Shown in pieces: positions 26,801 to 34,249 of a DNA stretch of 64,000 nucleotides. The first letter of the stretch is position 1, and each line of letters begins with the position of its first letter. The translations under genes and the position numbers were made by a program. The stretch lies in NCBI RefSeq assembly GCF_028583425.1, contig NC_072791.1, positions 30,263,368-30,327,367 of the forward strand, in the 5' to 3' direction. The DNA is from Eublepharis macularius. Lineage: Eukaryota; Chordata; Lepidosauria; Squamata; Eublepharidae. A model generated the notes under the pieces. It was not told the origin of the DNA, ran no database searches, and was given only the letters and a program-made list of their open reading frames with translations.

Positions 26801-29635
26801 CACATGAATTCCTCCCTGTTCACTTGCACTCCACTTGATCGAGTGGAGCACAAGTGGAGCACAAGTGAACAGGGAGGAATACATGTCTGTTCACTTGCCA
26901 TTCCAGTGTAATTCGTCACTTCTAGCTTGGCCCACAGAGACATTATTGACTCTGGAAAAGTCAATGCTGGGAAAAGTGGAAGGCAGTAGGAAAAGAAGAA
27001 GACCCAAAATGAGATGGCTTGACTCAATAAGAGAAGCCACATCCTCCAGTTTGCAGGATCTGAGCAAGTCTGTTAAAGACAGGACATTTTGGAGGTGTCT
27101 CGTTCATAGGATTGCCATAGGTTGGAGGTGACGACGGCACATAACACACACACACATGGAGACAGATGCCCCATATTTTCAAAAGTCCTGAAAATGAAAA
27201 AGTGAGGTTCTCACCTTCTCACCTAAGCCTTTGCCCCCTGAGCTATTTCCTATATGTGTAAATCTATTGGGAAGCATCAAAAACATGGCCTGCATTCCCA
27301 AGTGGCACAGCCTCTTCCATCATCTCCTTCTGCTCCATGTATGGACTAAGTCTGATGAATTACATATTTTGTCCTAGGTTTAACAAATCCTTCTCTCTCT
27401 CCTCTTTTCCAACTAGCTCTGTAAATGTGTATATCCCAAAATGTACAGCTAAGGGAGAGGTGAATCTGAAGGACATAGTGTATTCCATGGGGATGGTGGA
27501 TGTCTTCACCGAGAAAGCCGATCTGTCTGGAATCACAGGGCAGCCTCAGCACAGGCTTTCTGGTGTAAGTTATGGCATTTCCCCCCTTATACCTGCATGG
27601 ACTAAGTCTGACGGATTATGCAGAAGCACTTTTCATATGCATATGTATCTATAATTTGTGTTCTAAAGAGGGGACAACTTGCCCTACTTGGAAAGTGTTA
27701 TAAACATGTATGTCTCTACTCTGCTGCATATCTGCACACTGCTCACTTATGTTGGCTTGATGGCAGTTTCAACAACATGGCCTTCCCCAAAAGAGCACTG
27801 TTAGCTATCTCTAGCCCCTTTCACAGTTCCCAGGAGTCCCTGGAGTGAGAAAAAGGATTATTAGACCAGTTTTGTTATGGTTTCAGGGCCAAACTACATG
27901 TGGCTATATGGTCCGCTTTTTCAAAATGCAGTTGCTGAGACCCTGTTTGAGAGCAGAGCTGTGGTTAAGAGGAGAAGGATGGTTTAATCCTTATCCTTTT
28001 CTCACTCATTGCATCTGACAAAGGGAGCATTGACTCACAAAAGCTCATACCCTAGAAACCTAGTTGGTCTCTAAACTGCAAATGGACTTGAATCTTGCTC
28101 CTTACCCACTGTGCAGTTTTCCTCATGAAAGTCACAGACGTATGCATGGATCCTAGAGCTTAACTGCCCCCCTCAAGGCAAAAAGCAGCCTTGTAAGGTT
28201 ATTTGTATCAGGAATATGGGCCAGGGAAAGAATGAACTCATGCCAGGGCTCCATGCCAGATCACTCCCCAGATTTCTTCGAGCATTTTAAAAAGTGCAGA
28301 AGGTTCACAGTGGCATTGAATCCAGTGAATTTAGAAGGGTGGTACTCTGCTTAGGATGGCACTGACTGTCATAGATCTCCTGCAGCCATGACTCATTTGG
28401 CCCGTACCAATAATTGTGTCAAGGACATCTTGGGCATCTCTCATGAAGCAAGGTACCCCATCCATTCTTATCCCTCCTTTCTCCAAGGCACTCAGGGGAG
28501 TGTACACACTTCTTCCCTCCCCGCTGTGTCCTTGCAATAACCCTAGGATGTTGATCAGAGAAAAAATGACTGGCTCAAAGTTGCTAGTGAAGTCCATGGC
28601 TTCAGGCTTCATTGGAATCTGAGTCCTCCCAGTCCTTGTTCAACACTAACCACTCCACCACATTGTCTATATCTCCGCTACCAATTGGGAAGGAAAACAA
28701 CCTTAAGGAGTAAGTCTTATATGCCAATAATCAACAAAACCATCCTGCAGGATTCTGTCTATTGACTTCTGTCAATAGATGGGTAGCTGTGTTGGGCCAA
28801 TTCCACACAGCTTACCTGAAGCTGGGACGTTGCGCTACGTTGTGGATCATGCCGGGAAAACCGCGAAATATCGTGTTTTCTCGCGCAAGTTTTGCATGAC
28901 GTCGTGCAAAACTCGTGCAAGAAAACGCGATATTTCGCATTTTTCCTGGCATGATCCGCAACGTAGCGCAACATCCCAGCTTCAGGTAAGCTGCGTGGCA
29001 TCGGCCTTGGTCTGTAGTAGAAGAACAAGATTCAGTTCTGGTTGGCACCGTAAAGACCAACAAGATTTCCAGGATATAAGCTTTTGAAACTTAAAGCACT
29101 TGATGAAGGGAGATTGATTCTCAAAAGCTTATCTGATGAAGGGAACTCAAATCTTGAAAGCTTATACTACCAACAGGTCTTTAAGATACTACCTGACTTG
29201 AAATTTGTGAAACAATAAGACAATATCCAATGATGTGTAGTTTGAATTTTTTAAAATTGGCTTTAACAATGAGGACCAGATGCTAAAGATGTATCTTCAC
29301 AGAATGCAAAAAAAATAAAAATAAAATGCGGGAAGATAACTGAATTTGCAGTATTTGCAGAGTATGTTTGTAATTGTGTAATGGCATAGCCAAATTTATC
29401 TCTCTGTAGAATGAATGACACTTGAATTTTCTTTTCTTCCTAGGCCATGCATAAGGCTGTAATGATCATAGATGAGAAAGGAACAGAAGCATCAGCAGCC
29501 TCTGCGATGGATCTGGTGCCCATGTCTATGCCAACTATAATTAAAATCAACAGAGCTTTCTTAGTTATTGTTGTTGACGAAATGACCCACTGTATTACCT
29601 TCATGGCAAAGATCTCAAACCCTGCTGAGAGCTAA
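14137..29635 (+). CDS. SERPINA1-like: Clade A serpin, alpha-1-antitrypsin-like (complete, 4 coding exons)
   Basis: The gene encodes a secreted inhibitor of serine proteases, joined from 14137-14827, 23714-23984, 27417-27564 and 29444-29635 (433 residues). Phases are 1, 2 and 0, and exons of 271 and 148 nt are the known sizes of alpha-1-antitrypsin exons III and IV. Visible family marks: a hydrophobic N-terminus (MKPIVLQFFVSGILA), FSP at about 91-93, IHEGF, KTHGKI, KWKKPF at 232-237, ADLSGITG, MHKAV with the shutter His at 373, the hinge EKGTEASAAS at 381-390, and VPMSMP, putting P1 Met397 and P1' Ser398 at human spacing. The end NPAES matches the family C-terminus. Oddities: positions equal to human Ser56 and Asn186 are Cys95 and Ser225, and I see no N-x-S/T sequon. 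SERPINA3 or a lizard-specific paralogue is possible; clade A is near certain. By family, liver expression and secretion are expected (inference). Confidence 0.93.
14828..16050. other. Serpin 1 intron, no element named
   Basis: AT-rich intron sequence without a recognisable exon or repeat. Short TATA-rich runs lie near 15210-15260. Confidence 0.35.
16060..16384. mobile_element. hAT-type hairpin element with 8-bp TSD
   Basis: TTCTCCTT is duplicated at 16052-16059 and 16385-16392, an 8-bp target duplication. The ends share GGGCTTTTTTTC in inverted orientation. Inside, 16192-16255 and 16261-16324 are 64-nt arms that I read as complementary with one mismatch, around a 5-nt loop. The arms include TCACATGGCTGGTGG and GGGAGTTTAGATTGCC. 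The element is non-coding and lies in the first large intron of serpin 1. Confidence 0.85.
16509..16862. mobile_element. AGGGTTGCCA-type short DNA element
   Basis: It begins GAGGGTTGCCAACCC and ends near ACCTGGCTACCTT, the diverged complement of the start. It contains GGAAGTGACATCACC, the theme shared with other members. Non-coding. Confidence 0.5.
16891..17025 (+). repeat. Interspersed repeat (GTGTTAGTCTGTAGTAG family)
   Basis: GTGTTAGTCTGTAGTAGCAA leads into AGACTAACCAACTTTACTG, TAGCATAAGATTTCAAGAA and CTTCGTCAGATGCATGAC. Other members, some fold-back, are at 25543-25710, 28005-28100 and 28780-29190. I recognise this as a common reptile repeat but cannot give its database name. Confidence 0.6.
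17030..18270. other. Serpin 1 intron with decayed SINE scraps
   Basis: Two MIR-like scraps can be guessed near 17570-17690 (ATTACAGATGAGGAAACAAA, then GGGATCTGAACTC) and 17830-18000 (GAACCACTATACTGCAC). No exon seen. Confidence 0.35.
18273..19445 (-). mobile_element. L2 LINE, RT C-terminal part and 3' end
   Basis: The left border is a (TTTA)n run, followed by CACCCTCCCCGCAAGCGGG. The minus-strand translation near 18560-18868 contains LYHLHWLPVEFWVKFKMLV then FKALNGLCPAYLQD, the L2 reverse transcriptase C-terminal signature. VRSLGMILDASL at about 19067-19110 is an earlier L2 motif in another frame. The copy is 5'-truncated with several frame breaks, hence old. Confidence 0.85.
19446..20925. 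other. Serpin 1 intron, partly repeat-like
   Basis: No exon seen. An inverted pair TGACATCACTTCTG / CAGAAGTGACATCA sits at about 20277-20312, and a related motif at 20880-20912. These are scraps of the AGGGTTGCCA-type family. Confidence 0.35.
20929..21292. mobile_element. AGGGTTGCCA-type short DNA element with internal palindrome
   Basis: The ends are AGGGTTGCCAGGTCT and CTGGCAAACCT, an imperfect inverted pair. The middle folds back: GCACTTTGCAATGGGCC...GGGCCTCAAAT pairs with ATTTGGAGCCCAAATTGGCC and CACTGCAAAGCGTGC, with arms near 37 bp. Several TGACGTCA/TGATGTCACT motifs lie between. Non-coding. Confidence 0.65.
21453..21626. mobile_element. Short AGGGTTGCCA...GGCAACCCT element
   Basis: A compact 174-bp copy whose ends, TAGGGTTGCCAACT and GATCGGCAACCCTA, are inverted. 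The interior carries GGGGAACTGATCTCTGTAA, also found in the fragment at 31198-31340. Non-coding. Confidence 0.7.
21630..23440. other. Serpin 1 intron, no gene seen
   Basis: No exon or named repeat could be supported. The part around 22360-22800 is less AT-rich but has no protein-like frame. Confidence 0.35.
23442..23632 (-). mobile_element. 5S-rRNA-derived SINE
   Basis: On the minus strand it reads CCCTGGATAGCCCAGTCTCA, ATCAGATCTTGGAAG-type text matching the 5S internal promoter region, GGAGACCTCC, GGCAATAAGAAGCCACC, and a BovB-like tail CATAAGTCAGATATGACTTG. The copy at 30525-30745 is clearer and on the other strand. It lies 80 bp before serpin exon 2. Confidence 0.75.
23714..23984 (+). CDS. 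SERPINA1-like: Serpin 1, second coding exon (271 nt)
   Basis: The acceptor TCTTCTGTAAG ends at 23713 and the donor GTAAGC begins at 23985. The exon completes codon 231 as Ala and reads KWKKPFNPKYTVLREFYVD, VKVPTMFQMGMF and PYEGHADAYFILPDKGEMD. These are the s3A/breach Trp and the serpin sheet B/C region. Its length equals alpha-1-antitrypsin exon III. Confidence 0.95.
23985..26510. other. Serpin 1 intron between coding exons 2 and 3 (first part)
   Basis: No further exon seen. A fold-back repeat lies at 25543-25710. The rest has no assignment. Confidence 0.4.
25543..25710. repeat. Fold-back copy of the GTCTGTAGTAG repeat family
   Basis: The left half reads GGATTTGAGTCTAGTGGCA then GATCAACAAGATTTTCAGG. 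The right half returns as AAATATCTTGTTGGTCTC and GCCACAGGACTCAAATCCTG. The dyad is near 25625. The two halves are diverged, so this is an old inverted structure. Confidence 0.6.
26514..26933. mobile_element. Fold-back DNA element with ~50-bp terminal inverted repeats
   Basis: The left end GGGCCAAGCTAGAAATGATG...GAATGGCAAGTGAATAGAC pairs with the right end GTCTGTTCACTTGCCATTCC...TCTAGCTTGGCCC. A second nested inverted pair links about 26582-26648 (GGTTGGACACTTGTCAGC) with 26716-26781 (GCTGACAAGTGTCCAAC), and a third lies around 26810-26880. Non-coding. Target duplication unclear. Confidence 0.8.
26945..27160 (+). mobile_element. BovB (RTE) LINE 3' end
   Basis: The translation contains MLGKVEGSRKRRRPKMRWLD and SIREATSSSLQDLSKSVKDR, the BovB C-terminal tail. 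ATTGCCATAGGTTGGAGG, GACGGCACATAACACAC and a short AC repeat follow. Strongly 5'-truncated, same orientation as the gene. Confidence 0.85.
27417..27564 (+). CDS. SERPINA1-like: Serpin 1, third coding exon (148 nt)
   Basis: The acceptor is TTTTCCAACTAG and the donor GTAAGT begins at 27565. The exon reads SVNVYIPKCTAKGEVNLKD and VFTEKADLSGITGQPQHRLS, the serpin helix F to strand 5 region with the ADLSGI motif. A GT two bases earlier could also serve, but GTAAGT keeps the family phase 0. Length equals alpha-1-antitrypsin exon IV. Confidence 0.95.
27565..28775. other. Serpin 1 last intron, repeat scraps
   Basis: A half-copy of the GTCTGTAGTAG family lies near 28005-28100 (CATCTGACAAAGGGAGC, CTAGTTGGTCTCTAAAC). 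A decayed minus-strand MIR-like SINE lies at about 28460-28665 (ACTGGCTCAAAGTTGC, CTAACCACTCCACCAC). No exon. Confidence 0.45.
28780..29190. repeat. GTCTGTAGTAG-family repeat, split by a palindromic element
   Basis: GGGTAGCTGTGTTGG at 28780-28795 continues as TTGGTCTGTAGTAG at 29007 onward, then ACCAACAAGATTTCCAGG and copies of GATGAAGGGA with AAAGCTTAT. The 212-bp palindrome at 28795-29006 sits between the two parts. Confidence 0.75.
28795..29006. mobile_element. Palindromic DNA element, 106-nt arms, no loop
   Basis: From GGCCAATTCCACACAGC to GCTGCGTGGCATCGGCC the sequence folds on a dyad between 28900 and 28901. Each arm is 106 nt, with few mismatches. It contains CTTACCTGAAGCTGGGA and its complement, and GAAATATCGTGTTTTC and its near-complement. 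A TTG or TTGG flank appears on both sides. Non-coding and CpG-rich (GCGCTACGT, CGCGAAATATCG). Confidence 0.85.
29444..29635 (+). CDS. SERPINA1-like: Serpin 1, last coding exon with reactive centre loop
   Basis: The acceptor is TTTTCTTCCTAG and the stop is TAA. The exon reads AMHKAVMIIDEKGTEASAAS then AMDLVPMSMPTIIKINRAF and ends FMAKISNPAES. P15 Gly, P14 Thr, P13 Glu and small residues at P12-P8 fit an inhibitory hinge. P2 Pro, P1 Met, P1' Ser are as in human alpha-1-antitrypsin, whose targets are elastase-like proteases (known for the family; target here inferred). Confidence 0.95.
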   Translation, partial: AMHKAVMIIDEKGTEASAASAMDLVPMSMPTIIKINRAFLVIVVDEMTHCITFMAKISNPAES

Positions 29636-29926
29636 ATAAGCAAAACACCGATGCCTATTAAGCTACAATTATTTCCTAATCATTTTGGCCTGATCTATGC
29701 TGAATTGACTTTTCATCTTTCCCACATGTCCTCCATGGTTAAACTGTAGAATTGGATTATGTGAAGAGAGGAAAGGGGAAGCAAAAGTAAGCTATGGGTA
29801 AAATTGGAAGACCTCATTCATAATACATCTCAGTGTAGTGACTGCTGGTCTGTTCTGCATACTGTTCATGCTTATTGCCTTGCTCAGCAGATTAATGCTC
29901 AGCACATGGTTTACCTCCAGTCAAGT

Positions 29927-29932
29927 AATAAA
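29927..29932 (+). other. Candidate polyadenylation signal of serpin 1
   Basis: AATAAA lies 292 bp after the stop, in AAGTAATAAATGTTCC. The 3' UTR is free of recognisable repeats up to here. A G/T-rich stretch lies further on at about 30065-30075. Confidence 0.5.
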
Positions 29933-30194
29933 TGTTCCTGATATTGACTTGCAGTGGCATAGAGATACACCACACAGTAGTAGCTAATTTGGGCAGGAAG
30001 CAGGTACACCAGAATGCTTCGTAAGGCTGAGCAGCTGCCCTGTGGAGGAAATTTCAAGGCAAATGTGTTGTCTTGAAGGATGCTCTTAATACATCTGCAC
30101 TGAATATTTTTTCCAGCTCACTTTCCTCTTACTCTAGATATACTTCCTGGTGAATGTAAATAGCTGTTGAATAAGGAGCTTCTTTAGAATATTT

Positions 30195-30300
30195 ATATAG
30201 GTCTACAGCTACAATCCTGAGCAAATTCACAAGTGAGTAACTCCCACTGAACTCCCTCAGACTTACTTTTGAGTAAACATGGTTAGGATCACATTGTGTG
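30195..30300. repeat. Interspersed amniote-type repeat
   Basis: TACAATCCTGAGCAAATTCA, AGTAACTCCCACTGAAC, and CTTACTTTTGAGTAAACATG then GTTAGGATCACA are the typical wording of a common reptile repeat. A decayed relative may lie near 9745-9845. Family name not known to me. Confidence 0.5.
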
Positions 30301-30524
30301 TTGTCGGTTCGCTTATTTGTTTCTCCTCTATCATGTCATGCTACTCTTAATTGGTGCTTTGCTGCCTTTCTGTTTACACGGCAGCAATATGCAAGCTTTT
30401 AGTCAGTCTCCCTACAAATGGGAATTGTGGATTACGGAAAATGTTATTTGTCTGAAAGGAACATATGTAGGAAAAGAGAACATTAATAAAAATTAAATTA
30501 ACAGGTCCCAATGTCCCTGGATCC

Positions 30525-30745
30525 TTGTGGCCTGGATAGCCCAGGCAAACCTGTTTCTCATCAAATCTCAGAAGAGAAACAGGGTCAACCTTGGTTAGTA
30601 ATCAGATGGGAGACTTCCAAAAAAGACCAGGGTTGCAGAGGCAGGCAATGGCAAACCACCTCTCTTGCCTTGAAAACCTCTGCAGGGTCACCATAACTCA
30701 GCTATGACTTGATGGCACTTTCCTCCACCACCGATGTCCCTCACT
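30525..30745 (+). mobile_element. 5S-rRNA-derived SINE with BovB-like tail
   Basis: CTGGATAGCCCAGGCAAACC, TCAAATCTCAGAAG, AGGGTCAACCTTGGTTAGTA and ATCAGATGGGAGAC follow the 5S rRNA internal control region. Then come GAGGCAGGCAATGGCAAACC and a tail CACCATAACTCAGCTATGAC-TTGATGGCAC that resembles the BovB end. It is a SINE, not a working 5S gene. Confidence 0.85.
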
Positions 30746-30749
30746 TCAG

Positions 30750-32640
30750 TTTTGTGGACCAATAATTAAGCAATTAAATAATTCAATTTCAGGTGTGGTA
30801 GAATGTGATAGCTTGCCTCTTAATGGAAGTAAATCACCATGAGCATGTTAGATCAAGTCTCCAGTATGGATGTTTTCAAATGTCTCAATCTCGCTGCTTC
30901 AACTTAAAAATCTTTGTTTCAATTTTGCAACTCCTTCGTGCCTACCAAACCCATGATTCTTTTTCCTCATGCCATTTTCAGTTTCCTACGACACATTTCT
31001 TCATCAATATATCTAATTCTCAACATAGCCAGATCTGTGGATACTTAAATCCAGAGAATGGAGCCATGAACAGACAAGACCTCACCTCTCACTGGGCAAG
31101 CCCAAGAGTATCTTGTTGTTTCTTAGCAATACCCAACACAGTCAGGCTCCACATTGCTGTGCATCCCGTCATGTTAGCAGCAGCCAGAGTCACTAAGTTT
31201 GGGTTGCAAAATTCCTGGAGGTTTGAGGGTGGAGCCCGGGGAGGGCAGGGTTTTTGGCAGGGGAGAGACTTCAGTTGGGTATAATGTCATGAAGTCTACC
31301 CTCTGGAGCAGCCATTTTCTCCTGGGGAACTGATCTCTGTTTCTAGCAGTAGCTTCACAAAACGTTGCTTCAGAGATAAATCTCAAACAGTACTTTGTTG
31401 GTTACAGATCTTGCGGGAATGAAAGGAAGGGCTTTGTCTTCTGTTGGTGGAAGTATATGTAGAAAAGGCTGTTGTGCCTGCCTGCACCCCTGCCGACATT
31501 TTCTCTTTCTTCTCCCCAGTTATAAAGGCAGGTCACAGTGGTACTGTATTGTGGAAACAGAAATGAAATAGATGTGGATGGATACCAACAATCAAAGGAA
31601 TTTGTTGTGCAGATGTGTTATGCAATCCTCCACTTGAGTCCCATTTCATTAGGATTGTTACCCACTCTGTGCATAGGTAGAATGTATGCTGATGAAACTA
31701 TGAACATCAGGCGAGAAACCTTGACAAATATTTATTATTTATTATCTTCTTCAATCAGTATTTACTTTCTGTTTAATGTTTAAACAAGGACACTCCATTT
31801 AAATGTTTTTTTAAAAATCCATGGAGAACTACAGAGAAAGATCTATTTAATGGAGTGTGCTCTGCCCTTTAATTAGAAATATCCTTTATCTAGCGACCCC
31901 TGAGATTGAATTTCCACACAAAGCTTGTATTCTACCATTGAGCAATGGCCTTTTCTCTTCATCAAACACTCAGGATGGAGAGATGGACCAGCTAAAACTG
32001 CAGAAGTGCAAATAAACTCATAAATAAACTCACTGCTCAGTTGCCTTTCCTAGAAAAAGCTTTTGGAGGACAACCTTGAAAGCATGGGTCCCAGCAATGC
32101 AAAGCCTTGCGTGTTGAGCCTTGGAAGCAGAGCTTAGCTGTAGAAGAAGGAGCCAAGCTGAGACAAACTCATGTTTGGAGAAAGGGAGACAGAGTTGAGG
32201 CTGAGAGTAGAATGAATGAGCGCTCTTCTATATACCTAATTCCTAAGTGGCTCCACTGTGTGGATCAAAAAATCCTCACAATGAGGCTGCCCTGAACTAC
32301 AGGAGATGTTAAATAAACCCATGGGAGCCTCCAGGATTACAGAAATAGGTGTATAGAAATTGCTAACCTGGGACTAAGTCTTTAGAGAAAATGGCTGAAC
32401 TTAAATTCAGGTTGTAAGTATTGTGAGGTTTGTGGCCTAGCACAGGAATGTGTTTGCTGGAGATGACTGGGAACACCTGCGGAACAGTCGCTAAATTCCC
32501 TAGAGATTTGACCTTGAAGAGACTGTTCTCAAGAGAGCTCATGGCTTAACTCCCTAGTTTTCACACAGCTGTGATGCCAATTAAGGGTTTAACCCTGATA
32601 AGTTCCTGCATCACTGGGTGATTCACTGAGGCCTGAAATG
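30750..32640. other. Intergenic stretch, no gene seen
   Basis: A fragment of the AGGGTTGCCA-type family lies at about 31198-31340 (GGAGGTTTGAGGGTGGAGC, CCATTTTCTCCTGGGGAAC). No other element or exon could be supported. Confidence 0.4.
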
Positions 32641-32654
32641 ATGGCTCCTCAGTA

Positions 32655-33600
32655 GAGATGGGTACGAACAGCAATACGAACAACAAAAAAGCCACGAACA
32701 GCCCAATCTTTTGTTCGCAAGCAAGCTGTTCGTGAGGCCCCATTCCCGGTGAACATGTGTTCGTTCCAAGCCCTCGTCATGGCATTTGTCAGCCGTTCGT
32801 AAAGCCAGACAGTCTGGTGCCTTTCAATCAATTCCCCTGGCAACATAGGCATGGACTATCTGAACTCTGTTTGAACTCCTTCTGGCTTTCCTTCTGGCTT
32901 GTAACCCCTCAAAGTAGCTTCCAGCAGACAGTCCAGTTTTTTCCACTGTGAGAATGACAGGAAAGGGAGGGACCCATGGATCGTAGCTTTCCCAGGGTCC
33001 AATGTCTTTGAAACTTGGGGGGGTCTTCAAAGAACAGTGAGGACTATGTCCCCTGCATATTTGGTGGGTATTGGACATTGGGAAGGTCAATTTGTAACCA
33101 CTCAAAGTAGCTTCCAGCAGACAGACCAGTTTTTGCCACTCTAAACAGAAAATGACATGAAAGGGGGAGACCCATGGATCATGCCTTTCACGGGGTGCAA
33201 TCTCTCTGAAACTTGGGTTTTTTTCAAAGGACAGTGAGGACTATTTCCCCTGCAAATTTGGTGGGTATTGGACATTAGGAAGGTAAGTTTGTAACTCCTC
33301 AATTAGCTTCCAGCAGACAGTCCAGTTTTTGCCACTGTGAAGAGAAAATGACATGAAAGGGGGAGACCCATGGACTCTCCTTTCCCTGGCTCAAGTTCAG
33401 CTAAGTCCCAAGGGGGCCATTCTGGCTCCCACGAACTTTCAACTACGAACATCTTAAGAAACTGGAGATGAGAAAGCCTAGCCTTTGGGAAAGGGAGAGC
33501 TTTTAATCTCACAGTTAACTTGAATCACATTCTGCCTGCCTGGTTTGTGGAGTGGCTGTGGGCGGTGCTCAGAACTGGGAGGTGTGGTTGTGGGTTCGTA
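32655..33600. repeat. GTTCGT-type element containing a ~195-bp tandem array
   Basis: It opens with AGAGATGGGTACGAACAGCA and closes near GTGGGTTCGTACAAG, ends that are roughly inverted. From 32901 to about 33410 a unit starting GTAACCCCTCAAAGTAGCTT and holding TTGGTGGGTATTGGACATT repeats about 2.6 times. Unit starts are at 32901, 33094 and 33291 (periods 193 and 197). Non-coding. Confidence 0.65.
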
Positions 33601-34013
33601 CAAGTAGGGTTACTAACCACTAGGGAGGGCCAGACGTTCTTCTAAAATTGCAACTGCTCTTGAGGCTATAGCAATCAGTTCCCATGGAGGAAGTGGTGGC
33701 ATTGGAGGACAAGTTCTATGGCATCACGTCCAGGTTCAATTCCCTCCTTTCCACAAACTCTGCTCTCCCCAAGCACTGCTACACAAATCTCTAGGGATTT
33801 TCCAAGCTTGATGGGGCATCTCTAATACAAGGCCTTAATGCTTTTGCTTTACCGGGTTCAGTCTTCACATCCAATGCATTAAGTATCATAAGTGTAGTGA
33901 ATAATAAATGGCTGAAGATTTTGTCTTTGATTTGAATATATTTTAGATAATTTGATTTCTTTATGCTTTTGTGGGTTTTTTTCAATATGTAGTACATAAT
34001 TTCATCTTTCCCT

Positions 34014-34245
34014 TATTTTATTTTTTACTTAATTTGTACCCCACCTTTGTCCCCAATGCGGACCCAAAGTGACTTGCATTGTTCTCTTCTCCTTCATTGT
34101 ATTCTCACAACACCCCTGTGAGGCAGGTTAGGCTAAAAGTATATGACTGGCCCAAGATCACCCAACAAGCTTCTCTAGCAGAGTGGATTCGAACTTGGGT
34201 CTCCCAGACCCTAGTCTGATATTCTAACCACTATATAAGCCTCTC
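34014..34245 (-). mobile_element. MIR-like SINE
   Basis: TTTGTACCCCACCTTTGTCC, GTGAGGCAGGTTAGGCTA, GACTGGCCCAAGATCACCC, GGATTCGAACTTGGGTCTCC and ATTCTAACCACTATATAAGC show the minus strand of a tRNA-headed SINE with a clear box B (GGTTCGAATCC-like on the minus strand). Confidence 0.75.
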
Positions 34246-34249
34246 TTAG

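Noticed and set aside
30525-30745. Possible 5S rRNA gene
   Set aside because: Only part of the 5S sequence is present and it is fused to a BovB-like tail, so it is a SINE.
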